NCBI GenBank assembly: GCA_947447845.1
Contig: CANFNO010000088.1
Location: 1-8,461 of the forward strand
Direction of reading: 5' to 3'
From: Burkholderiales bacterium
Lineage (GTDB): Bacteria > Pseudomonadota > Gammaproteobacteria > Burkholderiales > Burkholderiaceae
Length of the DNA stretch: 8,461 nucleotides
Shown here piece by piece: positions 1-7,371 of the stretch. Under the pieces are notes generated by a model. The model saw only the letters and a program-made list of their open reading frames with translations. It was not told the origin of the DNA and did no database searches. A program made the position numbers and the translations under genes. The number at the start of each line of letters is the position of its first letter. Position 1 is the stretch's first letter.

Positions 1-221
1 GTATTCCGCCCGTGGGTGTGCAATGGTTCGCGAGGGAAGGGGGTATGCCGGGTGACGATTTGTGGTACTCCACCATGAGGAGCCCGGCATACCCCCTTCC
101 CTCGCAGCGAGAGAGAAAAAACCTCACGCTAGAAACCTCACTGACTATTTGATCAGCGGGACACTAGCGCACTCGCCGCACCACTGAAATTTCCGACGTT
201 GTGATGCACCCACATGGATGC
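1..221. other. Gene-free left flank with repeats
   Basis: No credible coding frame is seen between the left window edge and the stop codon of the transglutaminase-like gene at 222. The stretch holds a large inverted repeat (30-105), a small palindrome CTCGC-A-GCGAG (101-111) and two copies of AAACCTCAC (119-127 and 133-141). Downstream of the minus-strand operon I see no classical intrinsic terminator: the only T-rich run on that strand (complement of 116-121) is not directly preceded by a GC stem. Confidence 0.6.
30..105. repeat. Perfect 23-bp inverted repeat, 30-nt loop with inner hairpin
   Basis: Positions 30-52 and 83-105 are exact reverse complements over 23 bases (left arm begins GCGAGGGAAGG, right arm ends CCTTCCCTCGC). 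The 30-base loop (53-82) contains a second inverted repeat, GTGG-TACT-CCAC (62-73), so the element can fold as a nested hairpin or cruciform in DNA or in RNA from either strand. No T-tract follows the stem on either strand, so it does not look like an ordinary intrinsic terminator, and I see no obvious target-site duplication at its edges. It could be a REP-like or very short MITE-like element, a structured RNA, or a protein-binding site; the sequence alone does not decide. Confidence 0.85.
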
Positions 222-1055
222 CTATTGCAGCACCACCTCATCAGCCCAGACCTCGAAGCGTTGCAACGTGTTCGGACCGAACGCCGTCGTCAGCGCCACG
301 TCACAGGCATCACGACCGCGTGCCATCAGTACGCGGCCGATACGCGGCGTATTGTTGCGTGCATCAAAGGTGTACCACTGGCCACCCAGATAGGCCTCAA
401 ACCAGCCGGCGAAATCCATCGGCGCGGGTACCGCCGGAATGCGGATATCGCCCAGATACCCAGTGCAATATCGCGCCGGAATATTCATGCAGCGACACAG
501 GGCAATCGCCAAGTGCGCAAAGTCGCGGCAGACACCACGGCGCTCGGCATAGGCCTCCCAGGCCGTGCGGGTGCGCCGGGCGTGCTGGTAGCCGAACTCG
601 ATATGGTTGTGGACGAAATCACAAATCGCCTGGACCCGACCCCAGCCCTCGGGACCGTTGCCGAAGTGGTGCCAAGCCAGTGCGCACAACTGGTCAGTTT
701 CGCAATAGCGGCTGCCCAGCAAGAACACCAAAGTGTCGGCGGGCAAATGCTGCACCGGCACTTGCTGTGCCCAGGGGGCGTAGGCGTCGGGCTCGCCGCA
801 GTCCTGCAGCAGCGCGTCGGTGCGCAACACCAGCGGTCCGGCGGGCGCCACGATGCGGCTGCAGGCATTGCCAAACTGGTCCTGATAGTTGGAAATCGGT
901 ATCGCCGGGTAGGTCAGCAACTGATCAAACAGCATCAAATCAGCGTTGCGCGAGCTGTGCACGTGCAGCATCAGCAGCATGGGCGTGGGCTGCGGGCAGT
1001 TGAATTCGATTTCGAATCCGACCTGAATCTGCAGGGTGGGGGAGGCGAGGTTCAT
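222..1055 (-). CDS. Transglutaminase-like (COG1305-type) protein
   Basis: A 277-residue protein from the ATG at 1055, related to bacterial transglutaminase-like proteins with a beta-rich N-terminal domain (about residues 8-100, starting LQIQVGFEIEFNCPQPTPML) followed by the papain-fold core (about 140-235). The core shows the nucleophile motif RRGVCRDFAHLAIALCR with Cys176 and a WYTFDARNN segment with the acidic residue Asp231. At the usual catalytic-histidine position (family pattern HAW or HAY followed by a WFE/YFE-like motif) the protein reads DFAGWFEAYL, so Ala216 stands there; activity may be altered or the family may use another residue. No signal peptide is visible, so it is probably cytoplasmic. 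An alternative ATG at 1073 (283 aa) would overlap the permease stop by 8 bases; neither start has a strong ribosome site. It is the last gene of the operon. Substrate unknown; a peptidase or amide-hydrolysing role is family inference only. Confidence 0.85.
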   Translation of the reverse strand: MNLASPTLQIQVGFEIEFNCPQPTPMLLMLHVHSSRNADLMLFDQLLTYPAIPISNYQDQFGNACSRIVAPAGPLVLRTDALLQDCGEPDAYAPWAQQVPVQHLPADTLVFLLGSRYCETDQLCALAWHHFGNGPEGWGRVQAICDFVHNHIEFGYQHARRTRTAWEAYAERRGVCRDFAHLAIALCRCMNIPARYCTGYLGDIRIPAVPAPMDFAGWFEAYLGGQWYTFDARNNTPRIGRVLMARGRDACDVALTTAFGPNTLQRFEVWADEVVLQ

Positions 1056-1065
1056 GGCGAGTCGT

Positions 1066-2279
<1,214 letters not shown>

Positions 2280-2280
<1 letters not shown>

Positions 2281-3035
2281 CAGGTGCCCTCAAAAGCTGC
2301 GGCAACCCGCGCAGCAGTAGCAGATGGGATTTCGGTGGTCGGGTGCGCATTGACCTCGTCCTTGACGATGCGACCATCGACAAAATGCACCATGCGCCGG
2401 GCGTAGGCGGCCATGTCGGGTTCATGCGTGACCATCAGCACGGTGATACCCTGGTCGCGGTTCAGGCCCAGCAGCAGGGCCATGATTTCGTGGCTGCGCT
2501 CGGTGTCCAGATTGCCGGTGGGCTCGTCGGCCAGCACCACGGCGGGTTCGGTGGCAATGGCACGGGCAATCGCCACGCGCTGCTGCTGGCCGCCGCTAAG
2601 TTCGCTGGGCGTATGCCGCTCCCAGCCACCCAGGCCCACCGATTGCAGCGCTTTGCTGGCCTTGGCGCGGCGCTCGCTGGCGCTGTCGCCGCGGTAGAGC
2701 AGGGGCAACTCCACATTCTCCAGCGCCGAGGTGCGTGCCAGCAGGTTAAAGCCCTGAAACACAAAGCCCAGGTAACGCCTGCGCAAGCGCGCGCGCTGGT
2801 CGCGCTGCAGGGCCTCCACGTGTGCGCCCATAAAAATATATTCGCCCGAGGTCGGGGTGTCCAGGCAGCCGAGCACGTTCATGGCGGTGGATTTGCCCGA
2901 GCCGCTGGGCCCCATGATGGCGACAAACTCACCAGCGTGGATGTCCAGATCGATGCCTTTCAAGGCCAGCAGTTCGCCCGCGCCCGTGCCATAGCGTTTG
3001 GTGACCTGGCGCAGCTGAATCAGGACATCGCTCAT
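2280..3035 (-). CDS. ABC transporter ATP-binding protein, MacB/LolD type
   Basis: A 251-residue nucleotide-binding subunit. All standard elements are present: Walker A GPSGSGKST (42-50), Q-loop Gln94 in FVFQGFNLL, signature LSGGQ (146-150) followed by QQRVAIARA, Walker B VVLADE (166-171) with catalytic Glu171, D-loop NLD, and H-loop His204 in VTHE. The LLARTSALENVELPLLYRG segment is characteristic of the LolD/MacB/FtsE branch. It should hydrolyse ATP at the cytoplasmic face to drive the permease encoded next. Its ATG overlaps the adaptor stop by four bases (ATGA) and its own stop overlaps the permease start by one. A tail of about 25 residues after the core (from about 227) is low in conservation signals. 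The fused-MacB partner domain is absent from this polypeptide, so this is the ATPase half of a split MacB. Lipoprotein-type transport (LolD) is unlikely because of the adaptor and outer-membrane neighbours. Confidence 0.95.
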
Positions 3036-4363
3036 TTGGCGGCGGCGCTTTTTTGTTCGGTGATCACCTGCATGCCAGGCTCCAAGTCACCACCCGTAAT
3101 CTCTGTGCGGTGGCCGTCGCTGATGCCCGGCACCACGGCCACGGCCACGGCATTGCCCTGGCGCAGCACCCACACTTCTTTGGCGCCCGCCGTGCTGGCG
3201 CCCTGCGCGGCCGAGTGGCGGTTGCCCCCTGGCATGCGTGGCCCCATGTTGGCAAAGGCGCCGCCCTTGGCTGCGGCGGCCGCTGCTGCAGCGGCCGCGC
3301 TGGTGGGCGAAAAGCGCAGTGCGGTGTTGGGCACCAGCAGCACTTTGGTGTGTTGCATGGCGACGATGCTGGCACTGGCCGTCATGCCGGGGCGCAGGCT
3401 CATGTCGGCGTTGTCCACGTCCAGATAGGTCAGGTAGGTGACCACGTTGTCGGTGATGGTGGAGCCAAACCCGACGCGGGTGATCTTGGCCGGGAACTTG
3501 CGCGTGGGGTAGGCGCTGACGGTGAAGGTGGCGCTTTGCCCGGCCTTCACAGAACCCACATCGGCCTCGTCCACATAGACCCACAGGCGCAGCTTGGCCA
3601 GGTCTTCGGCCAAGGTAAACAGCGTCACCGCCTGCAGCGTGGCGGCCACGGCATTGCCGGGGTCCACCGCGCGGGTCAGCACCATGCCGTCAGCCGGTGC
3701 AGTGATCGAGGCTTTGGACAGATTGATGTGGTCCAGCGCCAGTGCGGCCTCTGCATCGCTGACACCGGCATGGGCGCTGGCCACTGAGGCCACCGCACGA
3801 TCCTGGCTGGCCTGTGCGCTGTCGAGTTCGGCATGCGAGGGCACGCGGCCACCGGAAATGCGTGCCACTTCCTGCAGCCGTGCCAGGGTGGCTTGGGCCT
3901 CGCGGGCGGTGGCTTCGGTCAGCGCCACCTGCGCGTTGGCCGAGGCCAGCGTGGCGGTGGAGCGCAATATCTGGTCGCGCAGTTTGGCGGTGTCCAGCAC
4001 CACCATGACCTGGCCTTTTTTGACGCGGTCGTTCACATCCACCCGCACTTCCAGCACGGTGCCCGAGAGTTCGCTGCCGATGTTGATGGCGCGCGTGGGC
4101 TGGATGGTGCCGTTGGCCGAGACGGTCAGGGTCAGGTCGCCGCGCTCAGCGGTTTCGGTCACATATTGCGGCTCGGCATTGGCCTGGGCGCGCGCATACC
4201 ACCACCACCAGCCGCCTCCCGTCGCGGCTAGTGCCACCACCAGCACCCAGAACCAGGTGCGGCGGTACCAGGGATGGGCAGCGCCGATTCCCAGCAACTG
4301 GTTGATGGGTGGGGGCGTGCCCGCTTGGGGCGGCGCGCTTGGGGGGGCTTTGGGTTCGGTCAT
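3032..4363 (-). CDS. macA: MacA/HlyD-type periplasmic adaptor (membrane fusion protein)
   Basis: A 443-residue adaptor anchored in the inner membrane by one N-terminal helix (about 35-56, WFWVLVVALAATGGGWWWW) after a Pro-rich cytoplasmic start. It follows the usual order: first half of the lipoyl/biotinyl-like domain (about 92-125, GSELSGTVLEVRVDVNDRVKKGQ), an alpha-helical hairpin rich in Ala and Gln (about 127-212), second lipoyl half (about 213-245, ITAPADGMVLTRAVDPGNAV), beta-barrel (about 250-335) and membrane-proximal domain. It should bridge the ABC permease and the outer-membrane channel. The long hairpin with Ala/Gln heptads fits the MacA class. A low-complexity insert with ten consecutive alanines (356-365) followed by a Gly/Pro/Met stretch splits the membrane-proximal part from VPNTALRF to EVWVLRQG; such linkers vary among homologues. 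Its ATG overlaps the outer-membrane gene's stop (ATGA) and its stop overlaps the ATPase start, so all are likely translated in a coupled way. Confidence 0.93.
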   Translation of the reverse strand: MTEPKAPPSAPPQAGTPPPINQLLGIGAAHPWYRRTWFWVLVVALAATGGGWWWWYARAQANAEPQYVTETAERGDLTLTVSANGTIQPTRAINIGSELSGTVLEVRVDVNDRVKKGQVMVVLDTAKLRDQILRSTATLASANAQVALTEATAREAQATLARLQEVARISGGRVPSHAELDSAQASQDRAVASVASAHAGVSDAEAALALDHINLSKASITAPADGMVLTRAVDPGNAVAATLQAVTLFTLAEDLAKLRLWVYVDEADVGSVKAGQSATFTVSAYPTRKFPAKITRVGFGSTITDNVVTYLTYLDVDNADMSLRPGMTASASIVAMQHTKVLLVPNTALRFSPTSAAAAAAAAAAKGGAFANMGPRMPGGNRHSAAQGASTAGAKEVWVLRQGNAVAVAVVPGISDGHRTEITGGDLEPGMQVITEQKSAAAK

Positions 4364-5835
4364 GGAGAGGGCTTGGTTACGGCGGGGGCTGCATTGGGGT
4401 TCCAGCCGCCACCGAGTGCGCTGTACAGGCGCACCTGGTCGGTGCTGACATCGGCCCAGGACAGGGCCAGGCTGTTCTGGATGCTGAGCAGGCTGCGCTG
4501 GGTTTCCAGCACGATCTGGAAGTCCACCAGGCCGGCGCCAAAGCGCTGCTGTGCCAGACCGGCGGCACTCGCTGCCGTCAGGGCCAGCTGTTGCAGCAAA
4601 AGCAAATGCTCCCGGTCGCCGCGCAAGGCCGACATGGCGTCTTCCACCTCTTGCAAGGCATTCAAGCCCGCGGCGCGGTAGCTGGCCTGCGCCTGGATCA
4701 GGGCGGCCTCTTGCAGATTTACCCGGGCCGCACCCGCACCACCGTCCAGCAGCGGGGCTGCCAGGCTGATTGCCAGCCCGGCGATGGTGGCGGCGCTGCC
4801 GGACAAAGCTTCCAGCGTGGCGGCGCCCACACCGAGGTTGGCGGAAAGCGCCAACGAAGGCAGGCGTGCAGCGCGGGCCTGGTCGGCGCGTGCCAGGGCC
4901 TGCTCCACATCGAATTTGGCTGCGCGCACCTGCGGGCGCAAGTCCAGTGCCTCGCCGGGCGTGCCGGGTGCCAGACCTTGTGCGGCCTGCGGCACGGTCG
5001 CGGCGGGTTGCAACAGGGCGATCAGGCTGGCCGGTGGTTGGCCGATACGCACCGCCAGGCTGTGCAGGGCGCTGTCCACGGTGACCTGCAGCGGCGGCAA
5101 TTGGGCGCGGGTCTGGCCGACGGCTACCTGCGCCTGCTCCACTTCCACGGCGCCGATCAGTCCGGCCAGGTTGCGCCAGCGGGTGATTTGCAGGGTCTCC
5201 AACTGGCTGGCCAGGTTGTCCTGTGCGATCAGCAGCCGCACCTGTGCGCTGCGCAGCGTGATGTAGTCCAGCGCCACGGCTTGCGCCACCTGGGACTCGG
5301 CGGCACCCAGACGCGCCTGGGCGGCTTGCACGGCGGCCTGACTGGCGTCCACCGCGCGGCCGAGTGCACCGGCAAGGTCAGGGTCCAGGGCCACGTTCAA
5401 CCCGGCCTGAAGGCGGTCGGTGCGGCTGTTGTCACCGCTTGCGCTGCCTAGATTGCTGAAACTGCGTTGCGCACTGGCCGAGGCACCCAGGGTGGGCGAC
5501 AGGGCGCTGGCGGCCAGATCCGCGCTGGCTTGCGCCTGGCCTATCGCGGCGCGTGCTATCGCGATGTCGGTGTTGTGCTCCATTGCCTGGTTCACCAGTT
5601 CGGTCAGGCGCGCATCCGCAAAACGCAGCCACCATTGCGACAGGGGCGTGGCCACATCCGTGAGGCCAATGGTCGGGTTGGACCAGGTGCCGGGCACGTC
5701 CAGCGGCACGCGCTCGCGCGGCACCGCCGTGGGTGTGGCGCACCCGGCCAGCCCCAGCAAAATGGCCGTCACCAGCCAGAGCCGGGGTGGCTTTTTCTCA
5801 GGGCCTGTTGGCTTGCGTGCGTGCCTCAATTCCAT
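4360..5835 (-). CDS. NodT-family outer-membrane efflux lipoprotein (TolC-like)
   Basis: A 491-residue outer-membrane factor. The N-terminus has a lipoprotein signal: a basic region, hydrophobic LWLVTAILLGL, and lipobox LAGC with Cys32 as the predicted lipidation site. Two TolC-type repeats follow (about 60-250 and 265-470), with typical segments such as WWLRFADARLTELVNQAMEHNTDIAIARAAIGQAQA and, late in the second repeat, AQQRFGAGLVDFQIVLETQRSLLSIQNSLALS. Three copies would form the trimeric channel through the outer membrane and periplasm, the exit duct for the MacA/MacB-type parts encoded downstream. The start at 5835 is supported by a good ribosome site, AAGGTGG, four bases upstream. It is the first efflux gene, separated from cbpM by 31 bases; its stop overlaps the adaptor's ATG by four. 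Length and lipobox fit the NodT/OprM family well. Confidence 0.93.
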   Translation of the reverse strand: MELRHARKPTGPEKKPPRLWLVTAILLGLAGCATPTAVPRERVPLDVPGTWSNPTIGLTDVATPLSQWWLRFADARLTELVNQAMEHNTDIAIARAAIGQAQASADLAASALSPTLGASASAQRSFSNLGSASGDNSRTDRLQAGLNVALDPDLAGALGRAVDASQAAVQAAQARLGAAESQVAQAVALDYITLRSAQVRLLIAQDNLASQLETLQITRWRNLAGLIGAVEVEQAQVAVGQTRAQLPPLQVTVDSALHSLAVRIGQPPASLIALLQPAATVPQAAQGLAPGTPGEALDLRPQVRAAKFDVEQALARADQARAARLPSLALSANLGVGAATLEALSGSAATIAGLAISLAAPLLDGGAGAARVNLQEAALIQAQASYRAAGLNALQEVEDAMSALRGDREHLLLLQQLALTAASAAGLAQQRFGAGLVDFQIVLETQRSLLSIQNSLALSWADVSTDQVRLYSALGGGWNPNAAPAVTKPSP

Positions 5836-5869
5836 GCTGCCACCTTATGACGCCGGGCGGGCGGCGTCA
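5836..5869 (-). promoter_or_regulatory. Intercistronic hairpin plus ribosome site of the outer-membrane gene
   Basis: In minus-strand RNA an 8-bp perfect stem TGACGCCG/CGGCGTCA (5869-5862 pairing with 5855-5848) closes a 6-base loop and contains the cbpM stop codon (5869-5867). It is followed after one base by the strong Shine-Dalgarno sequence AAGGTGG (5846-5840) and the ATG at 5835. No T-tract follows, so a terminator is unlikely; a structure that modulates translation or mRNA processing between the chaperone and efflux genes is possible. Confidence 0.6.
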
Positions 5870-6187
5870 GTGCGCCAGGCCGCTTTTGGCCTGCAGGGAG
5901 AGCAGCTGCGACTCCAGGGTTTCGATGCGCTGCAGGTAGTCCATCACGATGACCACCACAAACAGGTCCAGGTCGTAGTCACGCCGCAGCTTGCCCGCGG
6001 TGCGCAGGGGCTGCATGCAGGTGATGGCAAACATGGGCTCGGGTTCGGGCTCGCTGGAGGCCAGCGGGGCCAGGGCGCCGTATTCCATCAGCTCCTGCAG
6101 TTCGTCCACGCTGATGGCGCAGGCGGCAGACAAGTCGTTAAAGCCTACGCGGTCCGCGCCGAGGCTGTCTTGGGGATGCAGTTTCAT
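5867..6187 (-). CDS. cbpM: Chaperone modulator CbpM (MerR_2-like)
   Basis: A 106-residue small protein, close in length to E. coli CbpM (about 100 residues). The N-terminal half resembles a MerR-like helix-turn-helix (about 16-75, with FNDLSAACAISVDELQELMEYGAL and later MQPLRTAGKLRRDYDLDL). The C-terminal half is a long amphipathic helix (VIVMDYLQRIETLESQLLSLQAK, about 79-101), likely a coiled-coil. In the known family CbpM binds the J-domain of CbpA and blocks its co-chaperone and DNA-binding activity. It directly follows the CbpA gene with a four-base ATGA overlap, the standard pairing, which fits stoichiometric coupled synthesis. The identification rests on both sequence character and this neighbour. 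Confidence 0.9.
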   Translation of the reverse strand: MKLHPQDSLGADRVGFNDLSAACAISVDELQELMEYGALAPLASSEPEPEPMFAITCMQPLRTAGKLRRDYDLDLFVVVIVMDYLQRIETLESQLLSLQAKSGLAH

Positions 6188-7143
6188 GGGGTGGTACCGG
6201 TTGGGTTGGGGCGGGGTGAAAAGGTGGATAAGCGCTGCAGTTGTTCCACCAGCAGGCGTTCCTCGGGAGTGAGCTGTGGCGGCACGTCCACGCGCAGCAG
6301 GGCGTACATATCGCCGCGTTTGGCGTCAGTTGCCGGGCCGTGCGGCATGCCGCGTCCGCGCAGGCGCAGCTTCCTGGCGCTGCTGCTGCCGGGTGGCACG
6401 CTGAGCACCACCTCGGCTTCCAGCGTGGGCACGGTGATGTCTGCGCCCAGCATGGCCTCCCAAGGGGAGAGCGCCAGGTCAAAGTACAGGTCGTGCCCGT
6501 CGACGCGAAAGAGCGGGTGCCGGTTGAAGGCAACGTGCAGATAGAAGTCGCCGTCCGCGCCGCCGTGCTGGCCGTGTCCGCCCTTGCCGCGCAGGCGCAG
6601 TTTCTGGCCGGCGCGCACACCGGCGGGAATGGTGACTTCAAGTTCGCGCCGCTCGCCCTGGTCCATCAGGGCCATGTGCAGGGTGCTGCCGTGCAGGGCC
6701 TGCGCCAGATCGACCAGTACCGTGTCCTCCATGTCCTGCCCGCGCTGCGGCCCACGTGCCCGGCTGTGGCGCTCGCCAAACATGCCGCCTTTGCCCAGGC
6801 TGTCCAGAAAGTCGGAAAAGTCCATGTCCTCAAAGCGCGAGCCCGCCTGGCCGGGCGCAGCACCTGCCCCATTGAATCCGCCAAAGCCTGCGTTCGCGCG
6901 CTGCACCGCGTCCATGTCGGTGCCTTCCTTTTGCACACCGAGCGCGTCGTAGGCGGCGCGCTTTTCCGGATTTTTCAGGGTGGCGTAGGCGGCCGCAACA
7001 TTCTTGAATTTCTCTTCCGCGTCCGGTGCCTTGGACATGTCGGGATGGTGTTGGCGCGCCAGTGTGCGGTAGGCCTTTTTGATCTGGTCCAGCGTGGCAT
7101 CGCGCGCAAGCCCGAGGGCGGCGTAGTAGTCAACGTATTTCAT
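6184..7143 (-). CDS. cbpA: CbpA-type J-domain co-chaperone (DnaJ family, no zinc finger)
   Basis: A 319-residue type B DnaJ protein. The J-domain (about 3-68) carries the HPD tripeptide at 33-35 and the family ending FKNVAAAYATLKNPEKRAAYDALG. A Gly/Phe-rich region follows (about 84-125, with GFGGFNGAG, FSDFLDSLG and GGMFGERH). The two C-terminal substrate-binding beta domains lie at about 130-210 and 212-300 (LRLRGKGGHGQHGGADGDFYLHV and LRLRGRGMPHG are recognisable). The CxxCxGxG zinc repeats of DnaJ are absent, as in CbpA. It should stimulate DnaK ATPase through HPD and may also bind DNA, as CbpA does in E. coli. It is the first gene of the minus-strand operon and overlaps cbpM by four bases. 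The ATG at 7143 has no good ribosome site of its own; a five-codon leader ORF overlaps it (see 7140-7157). Confidence 0.95.
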   Translation of the reverse strand: MKYVDYYAALGLARDATLDQIKKAYRTLARQHHPDMSKAPDAEEKFKNVAAAYATLKNPEKRAAYDALGVQKEGTDMDAVQRANAGFGGFNGAGAAPGQAGSRFEDMDFSDFLDSLGKGGMFGERHSRARGPQRGQDMEDTVLVDLAQALHGSTLHMALMDQGERRELEVTIPAGVRAGQKLRLRGKGGHGQHGGADGDFYLHVAFNRHPLFRVDGHDLYFDLALSPWEAMLGADITVPTLEAEVVLSVPPGSSSARKLRLRGRGMPHGPATDAKRGDMYALLRVDVPPQLTPEERLLVEQLQRLSTFSPRPNPTGTTP

Positions 7144-7157
7144 GCGACGTTTTTCAT
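7140..7157 (-). CDS. Possible five-codon leader ORF overlapping the cbpA start
   Basis: On the minus strand ATG AAA AAC GTC GCA TGA (7157-7140) encodes MKNVA, and its stop overlaps the cbpA ATG in the ATGA fashion used at other junctions of this operon. A GGTGG (7166-7162) lies four bases before its ATG, whereas the cbpA ATG itself has no clear Shine-Dalgarno sequence. This would let ribosomes loaded on the leader re-initiate at cbpA. It could also be chance; such short ORFs are frequent. Confidence 0.35.
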   Translation of the reverse strand: MKNVA

Positions 7158-7174
7158 GCCGCCACCAGGCGGCA
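7157..7174 (-). promoter_or_regulatory. Hairpin in the cbpA leader
   Basis: TGCCGCC (7157-7163) and GGCGGCA (7168-7174) are perfect complements around a 4-base loop. In the minus-strand transcript the stem ends on the A of the leader-ORF ATG, and its loop and 3' arm contain the GGTGG ribosome site, so folding could mask initiation for leader and cbpA. No T-run follows, so it is not a terminator. A thermosensor-like or repressor-binding role is only a hypothesis. Confidence 0.5.
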
Positions 7175-7261
7175 GGCGGGGCTGTCAGACGGCAGCCGTT
7201 GAGGGTGGATCAGAAGGGAGTGCATACCGCTGGATTGAAGACCAGAGGGGGGTGCAGGTCT

Positions 7262-7303
7262 GTGCGACGGCGCACCGACAGGGCGCAGAGCGCTGGATAA
7301 ATT
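7262..7303 (+). promoter_or_regulatory. Candidate promoter and adjoining inverted repeat for the sensor gene
   Basis: CCGACA (7275-7280; four of six matches to TTGACA) and TAAATT (7298-7303; four of six to TATAAT) are separated by exactly 17 bases on the plus strand. A 14-bp inverted repeat GTGCG-ACGG-CGCAC (7262-7275) touches the -35 element and could be an operator. Both boxes are imperfect and the call is tentative. No convincing sigma70 or heat-shock promoter was recognised for the divergent cbpA operon in the same region. Confidence 0.3.
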
Positions 7304-7320
7304 GACGCCAAGGAAGTGCA

Positions 7321-7353
7321 GCGTTGGGCAGTCTGTGCCAGACAGCCCAACGC
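7321..7353. repeat. 33-nt near-perfect palindrome/hairpin upstream of the sensor gene
   Basis: GCGTTGGGC (7321-7329) pairs with GCCCAACGC (7345-7353). After one A-A mismatch (7330/7344), GTCTG (7331-7335) pairs with CAGAC (7339-7343) around the loop TGC. The symmetry holds in DNA as well, so it may be an operator; as RNA it would be a stable hairpin in the sensor gene's leader. No T-tract follows on the plus strand (next bases CTTCCAACGG). Confidence 0.75.
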
Positions 7354-7371
7354 CTTCCAACGGAGAACGTT

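Noticed and set aside
30..105. Reading the large inverted repeat as an intrinsic terminator of the efflux operon or of a gene to the left
   Set aside because: Neither strand has a T-run directly after the stem, and the stem/loop size is atypical. A terminator role is not excluded but not supported.
2343..3428. Plus-strand open frame of 361 codons
   Set aside because: It runs antisense across the ABC ATPase and adaptor genes, both with unmistakable motifs; the translated product matches no family I know.
4309..5451. Plus-strand open frame of 380 codons
   Set aside because: Antisense to the outer-membrane efflux gene; its Gly/Gln/Arg-rich composition is a typical shadow of an Ala/Leu/Gln-rich gene.
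6241..7305. Plus-strand open frame of 354 codons
   Set aside because: Antisense to cbpA, which has a full J-domain and C-terminal domains.
7154..7360. Minus-strand 68-codon frame just upstream of cbpA
   Set aside because: It covers the divergent regulatory region and the palindromes, has no recognisable motif and no good ribosome site, so it is more likely non-coding.
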